Below are positions 50,182-60,089 of a stretch of DNA of 64,000 bases, piece by piece. Numbering within the stretch: position 1 is the first letter of the stretch; every line of letters starts with the position of its first letter. The stretch lies in NCBI RefSeq assembly GCF_042431545.1, contig NZ_JBHLYX010000003.1. One strand, written 5' to 3'. Source of the DNA: Pseudoalteromonas xiamenensis. GTDB taxonomy: Bacteria > Pseudomonadota > Gammaproteobacteria > Enterobacterales > Alteromonadaceae. A program made the translations under genes and the position numbers. Below the pieces are notes generated by a model, which was given only the letters and a program-made list of their open reading frames with translations, made no database searches and had not been told where the DNA came from.

Positions 50182-53100
50182 AAACATGGCCTATCACTCA
50201 AGCACAACAAGGCATTTGGCTAGGGCAGGTTAAGTCGCCTGAAAGCACCCGCTATAACACAGCCGAATTTATTGAGTTGAATGTTGCCCTTGATTCGCAC
50301 AAGTGGCTTGTTGCGGCATCCCGTGTGTTGCACCGTTGTACGGCGCTGAATGTACAGTTTGTGGAAATGTCTGGCGTGTTGTCGCAAAACCCGCTGTGTG
50401 AGGCGCAGCGCGTAAAGGTGCTTGGCGAATACCTCGACCTAGCGAATGAGGTTGAGCCGCTTGATTCGGCAAAGCGATTTTTAACCAACTGGTATGCGCA
50501 ACCTTACAACTTGAGCGAAGGGCACCTTTATCGCCACGTGCTCATTAAACTTGCAACCAATCACTATTATTGGGCGTTAGGAGCACATCATATTGCGTTG
50601 GATGGCTTTAGTTTTTCGCTCCTGACGAATCGAGTGGTTGCAGCCTATGACGGTGAGTCTGTGACGTCGGATGAAGCGCAGTATCTGGCAATACTCGAAG
50701 AAGATACCAAATATCAACATAGTACCGCATATGCGCAGGATAAAGCCTACTGGCTTGAAACGTTGCGAGACTTCCCAAGTGCAGCGACACTACGAGCTGG
50801 GGATGAGCCAAGCGGCGATGAAAAAATTAAAGTCGCCACCACACTGAGCTCAAATTTAATTAATCGTTTAGACGCACAAGCACAGGAAGTCGGTGCAAAC
50901 TGGACGGAACTGCTCTTGGCGGCGGTGGCGTTTCTAATTCATGAAAAGACGGGTGTTGCACGCACAATCATAGGCTTACCTGTCGCCAACCGTTTTGGTT
51001 CAAAAGCCGCGAATACACCCTGCATGCATATGAATATTGTGCCGGTGTGTATGCAGTTTGAAGACTGTGAACGCTTCGCTATGTTACTGCAGCAGGTGTG
51101 TGTTGAACTCAAAAAGGCGCGCAGACACTTTCGATTTCGTTATGAAACACTTGGTAGCCTAGCGCACGTTGAGCCGCTTCCTACTCGTTTGTTCGGGCCA
51201 GTTGTTAATATTTTACCATTTGAACGACAAGCCGAATGTGACGGTGAACCCATCTTAAGTCATACCTTAAGTGCCGGCCCAGTAGATGATTTGGCCTTTA
51301 TCTTCATTAAACATGCTGATGACAAAGTGAGCTTTGAACTGGAAGGTCAACAATCAGGTTATACCCATGGCGAGCTTTTGGTATTGCAAGCCAAGGTGGT
51401 GAGTTTACTGGGGGCGCTCAGTAAAACGCTTGATGTGCCTTTGGAACTTAAAGATGCAAATTTGGCGATGACTTCGTCGCCAACCGAATTTGTTTACTCA
51501 GAGACGTTCGATGTGGTCTCACAATTTTTTGCGTGTGCAAATGCCACGCCGACAGCGACGGCACTTGCCTTGGTCGATGGGCCAAGTTGGACGTATGCAC
51601 AATTGGCTGAGCAGGTGAGTCTGCTTGCAAGCCACCTACAAGCTCTGCATCAAACCAGTGGGAATACGATTTTATTGCTACTGCCAAGAAGCCCAAAAAC
51701 CATTATTGCCATGTTAGCGGTGCTCGCGGCCAAACAACGTTTTGTGTTCATTGACGTGGACGCACCGATTGAACGCAACAAACGCATTGTTTCAGATGCA
51801 AAGCCGTCATTGGCGCTGGTGGATGAACAGACCGCGTTGTTTATGCCAAAACTCGATGCATTGCTACCGAGTATGAATGTGACGACGCTCGCCGCGCCAA
51901 ACACGATGGCGGTATTGAATCCACTTGATGAGAGTGATGAAGCGTATTTAATTTACACATCCGGTTCTACTGGTCAGCCCAAAGGTGTGCAGGTGAATCA
52001 TGGTGCGCTGACGGGGTTTATTGTTGGGGCGCGTGAAGCCTACCAAGTGAATGCTGACGATACAGTACTGCAATTTGCACCGTTTCATTTCGATGCCTGT
52101 ATTGAAGAAGTGTTTTTGACCCTTACAACAGGGGCCAAATTGGTGCTTCGCAATGACGCGATGCTCGATTCCTTCGATGCGTTTATTGCCGAAATAGCAC
52201 GTTTGCAGATCACCGTGTTGGATTTACCGACCGCGTACTGGCATGAACTGTGTCGTTTTGTGTGCGAATCAAACCTCACCCAATTAGGTCAAGTGCACAC
52301 CATCATTATTGGTGGTGAAGCAATCAATCGCCATCGTATCGACGCGTGGCGTAGGCAGATGGGATCGTCAATTCGAGTGTTGAACACCTACGGCCCAACA
52401 GAAACGACGGTCGTGGCCACGTGTATCGATTTAAGCCAAAGTAATTCGACCAATTCGATAGGCTTGCCGTTACCAGGCCGTGGTGCTGTGGTTATGCGCG
52501 ATGCGGAGCACATCGCCAAAATGGGTGAGCGAGGCGAGCTTTATCTGACAGGCGCTGGACTGGCTACAGGCTATTTAGGTCAAACAGAACTGACTGAGGC
52601 CGCGTTTGTGTCGTTTTGGGATCCTGTTGTGCGGCAAAGAACGCGAGCCTATCGCACGGGCGATATGGTACGCATGCTGGGTCGTGGTCAATTAGACTAT
52701 TTAGGACGTGAAGATGCGCAGCTAAAAATCAGTGGCTATCGCATTGAACTGGGCGAAATCGAAGCCGTCATGTTAGAAAACGCGGCGATTGTGGATGCCG
52801 CAATCACGCTTTTACGTGATAGTGAAGGTCATCCTAAAGCCCTTGCAGCACATTTAGTTTGTGAGACACCGTGGTCATTGGAAGCATTCCGAGCCCAGTT
52901 CTCAGATCAGCTACCTGCTCCCATGCTACCTGTGCAAGTGAACTATTACGCGGCATTACCAAAAACACCTGCTAATAAAATTGACCGAAAACGTTTAGCG
53001 GCTGCGTCACAGATGACCAATACCCCAACAGAGCTCAGCGATTTTGAGAGGTTAATCGCGGACGTATGGCGTGACATTCTGGGTGTGCCGTCGATTTCTC

Positions 53101-54500
53101 GTGACGACAATTTCTTTTCCATCGGTGGGCAGTCGTTGCAATGTATTCAAGTGGCTGCTCGTTTATCCAAATTGTTAGAAAAACCGGTCAATGTCGCCTT
53201 TTTGTTTGCCCACCCGAAGTTAGGCGATTTGTGTGACGCACTCAATAATGAGACCGAGCAAGCGCAAACGTTGCACACTCAATGGCAAGAACCACTCCTC
53301 GAGGACGTTGCCGCCTTTAACCGAAGACTGGCGCATATCGATGAAGTAAAGACGGTGAAATTAGCTCAGCCAACCGTGTTGCTCACCGGTGCAACGGGCT
53401 TTGTCGGGGCGCAGTTGTTGAGTGCTTTGCTCGCAAGTCCAAACGTAAACGTTATTTGTCATGTCCGAGCCACGACAACGGGAGCTGCTTTTGAACGGCT
53501 AACGAAGGCGTGTCTACAGCAACATCTCGACGTACCAGATTTTACGCGAGTAGAAATTTTATTAGCGGATCTAAGTACGCCAAACTTGGGGTTAAATGCA
53601 AAGGACTATGACGCGCTCGGTAGTGGTGTCACGCATGTGATCCATAATGCCGCGCACACGTCAGTGCTTCGTGATTACACCAGTTTAAAAGCCGCAAATA
53701 CCGAGTCGACAGCAGAGCTTTTGCTGTTCGCTAAACGTTTTTCTGTGCCATTTAATCATGTTTCAACCATCGCCGTTGCACCGCTGTCGCCTGAGCCTTT
53801 GGCGGAAAACTTTGTCGCCCTTCATGACGACTTACATGATGGTTACCAAAAATCCAAATGGGCCGCAGAACGTCTTGTTGAGTCTGCCATCGAGGCAGGG
53901 GTGAACGCACAAGTGTATCGTCTTGCTCGGGTCATCGGCGCAAAACAGACTGGGTTCATTAATGGCAATGATTTGGTGTGGCGAATTTTACGTACGGGAT
54001 TGAGATTAAAGCGATTACCTGACTTGTCGGTCGCCGAGCCATGGACGCCAGTCGATGTGGTCGCACGCTTTATTGTGGCGCAAACGTTTGCTGGACGCGC
54101 CTCGCAAGTATTTAACGTGACACCTGAGACGTCGCTGCATTTAGTGGATCTCTATCAGTGGTTACGTGAGTTTGGGTTTGAGTTTGACTCGTTGTTGATA
54201 GCGGATTGGGTGCGTGAAGCTGAGCAATCAAGTGATGAAAACGATCTTACCATTGCGAGCTTCTTCAAAGGACAAGCACAAAAAAGCGCAAGCAATCGAG
54301 CGATGCTCACGGACAACACCCAGTTCAAACAATCCGCCGCGGAGTTCAAGTTAAGTTTAGCGCCATTCGACCGCGACGATTTAGCAACGTATCTGCAGTT
54401 TGCGTTTGAACAGGGCATTGTGGACGCGGCTCAGCATCCACATGCCTTTTTGCGATTACAACGCATGGCCAAGACGACAAGCAACGAGGTGTATTCATGA
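50178..54500 (+). CDS. mxcG: Siderophore NRPS: condensation - adenylation - carrier - reductase (MxcG-like)
   Basis: 1440 residues. Condensation about 1-440 with HHIALDG at 137-143; adenylation about 470-920 with YTSGSTGQPKG near 593 and YGPTETT near 738, GRGQLDYLGREDAQLKISGYRIELGE; carrier about 950-1025 with IGGQSLQ and Ser near 986; thioester reductase about 1065-1440 with TGATGFVG near 1070 and YQKSK near 1223-1227. The C-A-T-R layout is that of MxcG, which condenses two dihydroxybenzoates on lysine and reduces off the chain as aldehyde or alcohol. Lysine specificity is taken from the pathway, not read from the pocket. Confidence 0.93.
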   Translation: MKTWPITQAQQGIWLGQVKSPESTRYNTAEFIELNVALDSHKWLVAASRVLHRCTALNVQFVEMSGVLSQNPLCEAQRVKVLGEYLDLANEVEPLDSAKRFLTNWYAQPYNLSEGHLYRHVLIKLATNHYYWALGAHHIALDGFSFSLLTNRVVAAYDGESVTSDEAQYLAILEEDTKYQHSTAYAQDKAYWLETLRDFPSAATLRAGDEPSGDEKIKVATTLSSNLINRLDAQAQEVGANWTELLLAAVAFLIHEKTGVARTIIGLPVANRFGSKAANTPCMHMNIVPVCMQFEDCERFAMLLQQVCVELKKARRHFRFRYETLGSLAHVEPLPTRLFGPVVNILPFERQAECDGEPILSHTLSAGPVDDLAFIFIKHADDKVSFELEGQQSGYTHGELLVLQAKVVSLLGALSKTLDVPLELKDANLAMTSSPTEFVYSETFDVVSQFFACANATPTATALALVDGPSWTYAQLAEQVSLLASHLQALHQTSGNTILLLLPRSPKTIIAMLAVLAAKQRFVFIDVDAPIERNKRIVSDAKPSLALVDEQTALFMPKLDALLPSMNVTTLAAPNTMAVLNPLDESDEAYLIYTSGSTGQPKGVQVNHGALTGFIVGAREAYQVNADDTVLQFAPFHFDACIEEVFLTLTTGAKLVLRNDAMLDSFDAFIAEIARLQITVLDLPTAYWHELCRFVCESNLTQLGQVHTIIIGGEAINRHRIDAWRRQMGSSIRVLNTYGPTETTVVATCIDLSQSNSTNSIGLPLPGRGAVVMRDAEHIAKMGERGELYLTGAGLATGYLGQTELTEAAFVSFWDPVVRQRTRAYRTGDMVRMLGRGQLDYLGREDAQLKISGYRIELGEIEAVMLENAAIVDAAITLLRDSEGHPKALAAHLVCETPWSLEAFRAQFSDQLPAPMLPVQVNYYAALPKTPANKIDRKRLAAASQMTNTPTELSDFERLIADVWRDILGVPSISRDDNFFSIGGQSLQCIQVAARLSKLLEKPVNVAFLFAHPKLGDLCDALNNETEQAQTLHTQWQEPLLEDVAAFNRRLAHIDEVKTVKLAQPTVLLTGATGFVGAQLLSALLASPNVNVICHVRATTTGAAFERLTKACLQQHLDVPDFTRVEILLADLSTPNLGLNAKDYDALGSGVTHVIHNAAHTSVLRDYTSLKAANTESTAELLLFAKRFSVPFNHVSTIAVAPLSPEPLAENFVALHDDLHDGYQKSKWAAERLVESAIEAGVNAQVYRLARVIGAKQTGFINGNDLVWRILRTGLRLKRLPDLSVAEPWTPVDVVARFIVAQTFAGRASQVFNVTPETSLHLVDLYQWLREFGFEFDSLLIADWVREAEQSSDENDLTIASFFKGQAQKSASNRAMLTDNTQFKQSAAEFKLSLAPFDRDDLATYLQFAFEQGIVDAAQHPHAFLRLQRMAKTTSNEVYS

Positions 54501-55318
54501 GCGTAAGACAGCCAATTCCACCCACAGGACCACGCCGTGTGTACTGCACCGCGAAGCGATACATCACCCCGAACTTGTTGCGCATAACCGTCAGTGGTGA
54601 TGAATTACGAGGCTTCCCAGAAGGTTATCATGGCGCGCACATCAAGTTATTTTTCGCCAATCGTATTACAGGCAAATTAGAACTACCCACAAGAGAAGCA
54701 TCTGGGGCCATACGCTGGCCAGCCAACCGTCCAATTACACGTGCCTATACCGTGCGCGCCTTTCGTGCCAATCAAAACGAACTAGACATTGATTTTGTGG
54801 TGCACGGCGATAAAAGCCCGGCTTCGGGTTGGGCTGTGAACGCTGAGATAGGCAGTGAACTGGGGATCGCAGGCCCTGGTGGTCCGGATCCGTTGCTTGC
54901 GCCTGCGGATTGGCATGTGCTGGCTGGCGATTTAACGGCTGTGCCAGCTATAAGTGCATTGCTTGAACATCTGCCAGAGAATGCACTGGCGGCGGTATTT
55001 ATCGAAGTTGAGAGTGAACGCGATATTCACTTCATAAAAGCCCCAAGCGGTGTGCACATTCATTGGCTTAAACGAGTGCAAGGACAACCTACTCAGCTTG
55101 CAAGTGCTATCCAAACGGTATCACTTCCTCCAAACACAACCTCAATCAGCGCCTTTATCGCTGGGGAAAACAGTGCCGTTTTAGCGTGTCGGAAGACGTT
55201 GATTGAGGACTTCGGACTAACCAAACAGCAGCTTTATGCAATCCCGTATTGGCGAAGAGGTCAAGACGAGGAAACCTACCACGAGCAACGCCACGTGATA
55301 ATGGATGAGGTGTACTGA
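54497..55318 (+). CDS. mxcB: Siderophore-interacting FAD reductase (ViuB/MxcB type)
   Basis: 273 residues. FAD-binding 9/SIP family: ITPNLLRITVSGDEL, RAYTVRAF (the RxYTxR flavin motif), VVHGDKSPASGWA, GPGGPDPL, and C-terminal AGENSAVLACRKTLI and YWRRGQDEE. Reduces Fe(III) in the imported ferric siderophore to release iron in the cytosol. Overlaps the NRPS stop by 4 bases and the next start by one base. Confidence 0.9.
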   Translation: MSVRQPIPPTGPRRVYCTAKRYITPNLLRITVSGDELRGFPEGYHGAHIKLFFANRITGKLELPTREASGAIRWPANRPITRAYTVRAFRANQNELDIDFVVHGDKSPASGWAVNAEIGSELGIAGPGGPDPLLAPADWHVLAGDLTAVPAISALLEHLPENALAAVFIEVESERDIHFIKAPSGVHIHWLKRVQGQPTQLASAIQTVSLPPNTTSISAFIAGENSAVLACRKTLIEDFGLTKQQLYAIPYWRRGQDEETYHEQRHVIMDEVY

Positions 55319-56091
55319 TGTCTATGAAAACGGAATTTACAGGTCGAGTTGCTTTGGTGACAGGTGCCTCACGTGGCATTGGCGCTGCAACGGTGAATGT
55401 GTTACGAGCAAAAGGCGCAATTGTTGTCGCGGCAGATATTGCGTTTTCCTCGGCGGTGTTGCAGGAAACGGCCGCGAATTATTACCAAATTCAGCTAGAT
55501 GTCACCAAGCAACAGGATGTGCTGCGTGTTGTGAATGAAATTGAACGAACACTGGGTGCCATTTATTACTTAGCAAGTGTTGCCGGCGTTTTACATATGG
55601 GTGAATTAACCGAGGTAACGGATGTTGAGTGGCAACACACCTTTGCCGTTAATTGTCATGGCCCCTTTTATCTTTGCCAAGCGGTGGCCAACCACATGAA
55701 AGGTCGGTGCGCTGGCGCGATGGTGGCCGTTAGCAGTAATGCCGCTTCTACACCTAGGATGGGCATGGGCGCTTACTGCGCCTCCAAGGCAGCGCTTTGC
55801 GCCATGGTGAAAACGTTAGCACTTGAGTTGGCGGCATCAAACATTCGCTGCAATTTAGTCGCCCCAGGTTCGACTGATACGCCCATGCAGCAACAAGTAT
55901 GGCGAGACGCGCAAGGAGCAACTCGCACGATTTCAGGCGACCTAGAGCAATTCAAGGTGGGCATTCCACTTGGTCGTATTGCCTCGCCCGAGGACATCGC
56001 CAACAGCATTATTTTTCTTTTAAGTGAACAAGCCAGACACATCACGATGACCAGTTTATTGGTTGATGGTGGTGCGACGTTAGGCCACTAA
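55318..56091 (+). CDS. mxcC: 2,3-dihydro-2,3-dihydroxybenzoate dehydrogenase (EntA/MxcC)
   Basis: 257 residues, SDR family. VALVTGASRGIGAATVNVL (NAD site), QLDVTKQQDV, AVSSNAASTPRMGMGAYCASKAAL with catalytic Ser and Y-x-x-x-K, then CNLVAPGSTDTPM. The EntA signature ...NAA...PR.GM.AY..SKAAL is kept. Oxidises dihydro-DHB to DHB with NAD+. Within the siderophore operon. Confidence 0.93.
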   Translation: MSMKTEFTGRVALVTGASRGIGAATVNVLRAKGAIVVAADIAFSSAVLQETAANYYQIQLDVTKQQDVLRVVNEIERTLGAIYYLASVAGVLHMGELTEVTDVEWQHTFAVNCHGPFYLCQAVANHMKGRCAGAMVAVSSNAASTPRMGMGAYCASKAALCAMVKTLALELAASNIRCNLVAPGSTDTPMQQQVWRDAQGATRTISGDLEQFKVGIPLGRIASPEDIANSIIFLLSEQARHITMTSLLVDGGATLGH

Positions 56092-56106
56092 CTTTCCGAG
56101 GATGTT

Positions 56107-57363
56107 ATGAATAATCAGCCACTGTCTTTTACGCGTTCAGAGCAACTGCAAGCGCAAGGCGAACAACTGATTGCGGGGTTCACGCAATCAATGATGAAAA
56201 AACCAGAGCAATTTTCACCGGGCGCATTTCCGGTGTATATCGAAAAAGGTGAAGGAGCTTTGGTTACGGATGTTGATGGTAATCAGTACATTGATTTTAT
56301 TTGCGGTTTGGCTGCCAATACGCTTGGCCATAACCATCCAGTAGTGGTGAATGCCATTACCGACAATTTGAGTAAAGGGTTAATCCATTCTTTGCCGACA
56401 CCGATTGAAGTAAGTACGGCAACAACTTTGCTTCAGGTGATCCCTGGCGCCGAAATGGTGCGCTTTTTTAAAACGGGTGCGGATGCTAATTCTGCCGCGG
56501 TACGTTTAGCGCGTTACGCAACGGGTCGTGATGAAATCATGACCGTGGGCTACAACGGTTGGCATGATCAATACATGTTTGATACACCTGGAGTCCCCGC
56601 AGTCATCGCTTCACTCACTCATCGAATGCCATTGTTTGCACCTACCGATGAACCGCTCATTTTGGAAAAGATTGAAGCTCGCGGCGATAAGCTGGCAGCG
56701 GTGTTACTGTCAGTTCCATACAATCGAGAGTTGGACAACGCGTTTTTGCAGCAATTACGAGAGGTGTGTACTCGTACCGGCGTGGTACTGGTCTTCGACG
56801 AAGTCGTGACTGGTTTTCGTCTAGCGCCCGGTGGCGCGCAAGCCTATTTCGGTGTGCAAGCGGATCTAGTGACGTTGTCAAAAGGTATTGCGGCGGGTAT
56901 GCCGCTGTCGGCAGTGGCGGGGAAAAAGGCGCTCATGTCTAAGCTCAATGAGTTACAAGTATCCACAACTTTTGGTGGCGAGATGTTATCACTGGCGGTG
57001 TGTGACGCAGTGCTTAAAGAATATCAGCGCATTGAATTTACCAAGCATATTGCCAAATTAGGGGCGTTACTCAAAACCGAAGTGAACCAAATTGCAGAGC
57101 AACTTGATACACCCCTGCGGATTGTTGGTTATGACGCTATCCCAATGTTTTTATTTGCCAAAGACCCTCAAACCCATGTGAAGTTTGCAATCCCGTTTCT
57201 GGCTGAAATGGCGAAGCGAGGAATTTTGCTACGCCGTGAAGTGAATTTCATTTGCGCTGCTCATACTGAGGCTCACATCAATCAAACAATTACCGCAGTC
57301 AAAGAATCGTTAATTGCGATGAAAGAAGCAGGTTTATTTAAGCGTTCGGAAGTCACTTCATGA
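56107..57363 (+). CDS. mxcL: Class III aminotransferase (MxcL-like)
   Basis: 418 residues. PLP enzyme: FIDFICGLAANTLGHNHP, KTGADANSAAVRLARYATGR, GYNGWHDQYMFDTPGVP, LVFDEVVTGFRLAPGGAQAYF, and TLSKGIAAGMPLSAVAGK with the PLP Lys near 259. In the known pathway MxcL transaminates the aldehyde released by MxcG, giving the amine myxochelin B that pseudochelin needs. Overlaps the next gene by 4 bases (ATGA). Confidence 0.9.
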   Translation: MNNQPLSFTRSEQLQAQGEQLIAGFTQSMMKKPEQFSPGAFPVYIEKGEGALVTDVDGNQYIDFICGLAANTLGHNHPVVVNAITDNLSKGLIHSLPTPIEVSTATTLLQVIPGAEMVRFFKTGADANSAAVRLARYATGRDEIMTVGYNGWHDQYMFDTPGVPAVIASLTHRMPLFAPTDEPLILEKIEARGDKLAAVLLSVPYNRELDNAFLQQLREVCTRTGVVLVFDEVVTGFRLAPGGAQAYFGVQADLVTLSKGIAAGMPLSAVAGKKALMSKLNELQVSTTFGGEMLSLAVCDAVLKEYQRIEFTKHIAKLGALLKTEVNQIAEQLDTPLRIVGYDAIPMFLFAKDPQTHVKFAIPFLAEMAKRGILLRREVNFICAAHTEAHINQTITAVKESLIAMKEAGLFKRSEVTS

Positions 57364-58898
57364 GCTGTTCATGCCTAACTTCTTCACGATTTTCGGCCTT
57401 AACCCGTGCGTATAGCGTGGGTTCGGAACCATTTGGCAGTGCGCAATTGACCGAGTCTCTAAATTTACACGCGGTACGTAAAAAGCCTCAGCCCCAAGGA
57501 AAGCGTACACTCATTCACAATGTGTTTATTTACACCGCAGACGAAGCGAATACCACTATCGCGAATGGTTGGCTGCTGGTGCATGATAAGCGGATAGTCG
57601 CGCTTGGCGACGCAAGTCAGTTACCGCTGGATTATGACGTCAGTATCGACGGGCAGGGGAAACTGATGCTGCCGGGGTTGATTAATCCGCATTGGCATGA
57701 AAGTTTTGTCGCACCGAATTTTGAGTCTCCAGATGATTCGCACCTCGAGCCTACGCCGTACTCAAATGGCGGCGATATTCAAGCATTAGGCTCGATGTTT
57801 GGATTTATCTCAACGGTGGGCGATAAACTTACATTGGAAGAAGGCCTTGCCATTGCCAGATGGAGCATGTGGACGCAACTGCGTTCGGGAACGACAGCGC
57901 TTGGCGACGTTGGCTCGGCAAATAAAGCTGACGCGATGGCCCTTGCGGCTATTGATTTAGGGATGCGGCTACGCGTCAGTCGATGGGGTTCTGACATTAT
58001 GTTGGAAGCAAACAAATCGACGCCAACCTATATTGCGGACACGGCAGCGCAAACGGCGGATTGGCTTGCGCTCATCGAGACATGGAACAATCACAGTTCG
58101 GGATTGGTTGGAGCAATGCCCTCGGTTATGGGGGCCTTTGGTAGTTCAGATAAGCAACTTGAGGCATTGGCTAGTATCGCGCAGCAATACGATGTGCCGT
58201 ATGCCACTCACCTTGCGCCACTGAAACATGAACGACTCGAAGTTGAGCGGGTGTTCGGCCGCTCACCTATCGCTCGATTTGATGAAATGGGTTTGCTCAC
58301 GAATAAACTCTTGGCGGTGCACACAGCATATGCAAGCGACGAAGAATATCAACGCCTTATCACGACAGGTGTCAATTTGTGTCATTCGCCAGCCCACTAC
58401 GGCATGTTAGGGGAGGCCACGATAAGTGAAACAGGGCAGTTAGGGCGATTCTTACGAGACGGAGTGTGGGTATCCAGCAGCACCGATGGCGATATTTCGT
58501 TTATTGGCGGTATGTGCGAAGCCATGCGTGGCGCGCACCTCGGTCACAATGAGGCACAAAACTGCAATACAGCCTGCCCTCCAACCTTGGCATTAAAAAC
58601 CGCAACCTTGTTTGGTGCAAAGGCATTGGACTGGCTATCAGAGATTGGTTCGTTAGAAGTGGGTAAGCAAGCGGATTTTATATTGGTTAATAACGATGAT
58701 TATCGTTACAAACTCTCAGCCCATCCGTTACGAACCTTTATTGTTACTGGCAGTAGTCATGACGTTGATTCGGTTATGGTTGCAGGGGATTTTGTGGTGA
58801 AAGACGGGCGCAGCACGCGTTTTGATGAAGACGAATTGTATCAGGATTACCTCAAAGCGGTGGCTGCGGCAAGAACACGTATCGGAGGCCCATCATGA
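57360..58898 (+). CDS. mxcM: Amidohydrolase, candidate imidazoline-forming enzyme (MxcM-like)
   Basis: 512 residues. Amidohydrolase superfamily: GLINPHWHESFVAPNF with metal HxH near 108-110, TTALGDVGSAN, YATHLAPLKHERLEVE with metal His near 283, AVHTAYASDEEY near 321, SSSTDGDISF with catalytic Asp near 379, then KQADFILVN. In Pseudoalteromonas pseudochelin clusters an amidohydrolase named MxcM cyclises the beta-aminoethyl amide to the 4,5-dihydroimidazole ring; position between mxcL and the exporter gene matches that. The first about 40 residues are poorly conserved by appearance and the true start might lie later. Confidence 0.85.
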   Translation: MSCSCLTSSRFSALTRAYSVGSEPFGSAQLTESLNLHAVRKKPQPQGKRTLIHNVFIYTADEANTTIANGWLLVHDKRIVALGDASQLPLDYDVSIDGQGKLMLPGLINPHWHESFVAPNFESPDDSHLEPTPYSNGGDIQALGSMFGFISTVGDKLTLEEGLAIARWSMWTQLRSGTTALGDVGSANKADAMALAAIDLGMRLRVSRWGSDIMLEANKSTPTYIADTAAQTADWLALIETWNNHSSGLVGAMPSVMGAFGSSDKQLEALASIAQQYDVPYATHLAPLKHERLEVERVFGRSPIARFDEMGLLTNKLLAVHTAYASDEEYQRLITTGVNLCHSPAHYGMLGEATISETGQLGRFLRDGVWVSSSTDGDISFIGGMCEAMRGAHLGHNEAQNCNTACPPTLALKTATLFGAKALDWLSEIGSLEVGKQADFILVNNDDYRYKLSAHPLRTFIVTGSSHDVDSVMVAGDFVVKDGRSTRFDEDELYQDYLKAVAAARTRIGGPS

Positions 58899-60073
58899 CA
58901 CATACGCGATGGGCAACGTGGTTTTTGCTGCTTGCCAGTACGATGACCATTCTTGCGAGTGCAACCTTAGCGCCGGCTATGCCCGCAATGACAGAGGCCT
59001 TTAGTGCGCTGCCGAGCGCGGAGTTTTGGGTTAAAATGACCCTCACTTTGCCCGGTTTAGTGATTGCGTTGTGTGCGCCATTGGCAGGGGCTCTTGTCGA
59101 TAGATGGAACAGTCAGAAGTTGCTCATGTGCGCCTTAGCAGCGTTTGCGGTCAGCGGTTTTTTAGGATTTTACTGGCAGGCATCGCTGTGGCTTATCCTC
59201 TTTAGTCGAGCGCTAATGGGGATTGCGGTGGCCTTCATTATGGTGAGCTGCACAACGATTGCGAGTCGGTATTTTGAAGGCTCAAATTTTTCACGCTATA
59301 TGGGCTGGCAAGCGGCGTTTGGTGGATTCGGTGGGGTGCTATTTTTATCGATAGCAGGAGTACTTGCCGAGCAACATTGGACATGGGTATTTGCAATCTA
59401 TGGACTGTCGCTTCTGGTTTTGCCGGGTGTTTGGCGATTTGTTGAAGCACCACCTCTGCAAGACCACGATTCGTCAAAAACAACACCGGCAACGAAGTGG
59501 ATGAGTCAGGCATTTGCAGGATGTTGTGTGCTGGCTTTTGTGGAAATTATTGTGCTGTATGGCTTAACCATACACTTACCGTTTTATCTGAGCCATCACC
59601 ACGCTTCCGCAACCGTAATTGGATTTGTGATCGCAGGTTTCTTACTTGCCATGTCTTGTTTATCAATGAGCTATGGGTATTTCAGACGTTACTTCGGGAT
59701 TAAGCAACTGCATATGATAGGTTGGCTAGTCATTGCTCTGGGCTTTGCTTTTTTGAGCGTGGTGGAAACCATTCCTCGCATTGTCTGTTCAAGTTTAATT
59801 GTCGGGATGGGACTTGGTTTGATCCGCCCAAACTTGGTCGTTTGGTTGTTTGAGTTTGTTCCGCCGATGATGCGAGGTAAAGCAATGGGGATCATGATGA
59901 CCTGTTATTTTACAGGCCAGTTTATGAGTCCGGTTTTGCTAGAACCACTGACGTCCTCGTTGGGGTATGCATTGTTATTCCGCTCGTTGGCCGCCATTAT
60001 TTCAATGGTGGTCGTGGTTGTTTGCCTTACCTATTTTATGTGGTTCAGTAAACGCCAAGCCGATGTGATTTAG
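58895..60073 (+). CDS. mxcK: MFS transporter, probable siderophore exporter (MxcK-like)
   Basis: 392 residues, about 12 hydrophobic helices. MFS loop motif GALVDRWNSQKLLMCALAAF after helix 2. Overlaps mxcM by 4 bases, the last gene of the rightward operon. Drug:H+ antiporter-like proteins at this place export the finished siderophore across the inner membrane; direct evidence is position. Confidence 0.85.
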   Translation: MTHTRWATWFLLLASTMTILASATLAPAMPAMTEAFSALPSAEFWVKMTLTLPGLVIALCAPLAGALVDRWNSQKLLMCALAAFAVSGFLGFYWQASLWLILFSRALMGIAVAFIMVSCTTIASRYFEGSNFSRYMGWQAAFGGFGGVLFLSIAGVLAEQHWTWVFAIYGLSLLVLPGVWRFVEAPPLQDHDSSKTTPATKWMSQAFAGCCVLAFVEIIVLYGLTIHLPFYLSHHHASATVIGFVIAGFLLAMSCLSMSYGYFRRYFGIKQLHMIGWLVIALGFAFLSVVETIPRIVCSSLIVGMGLGLIRPNLVVWLFEFVPPMMRGKAMGIMMTCYFTGQFMSPVLLEPLTSSLGYALLFRSLAAIISMVVVVVCLTYFMWFSKRQADVI

Positions 60074-60089
60074 TCTCCTGCCTAATGCC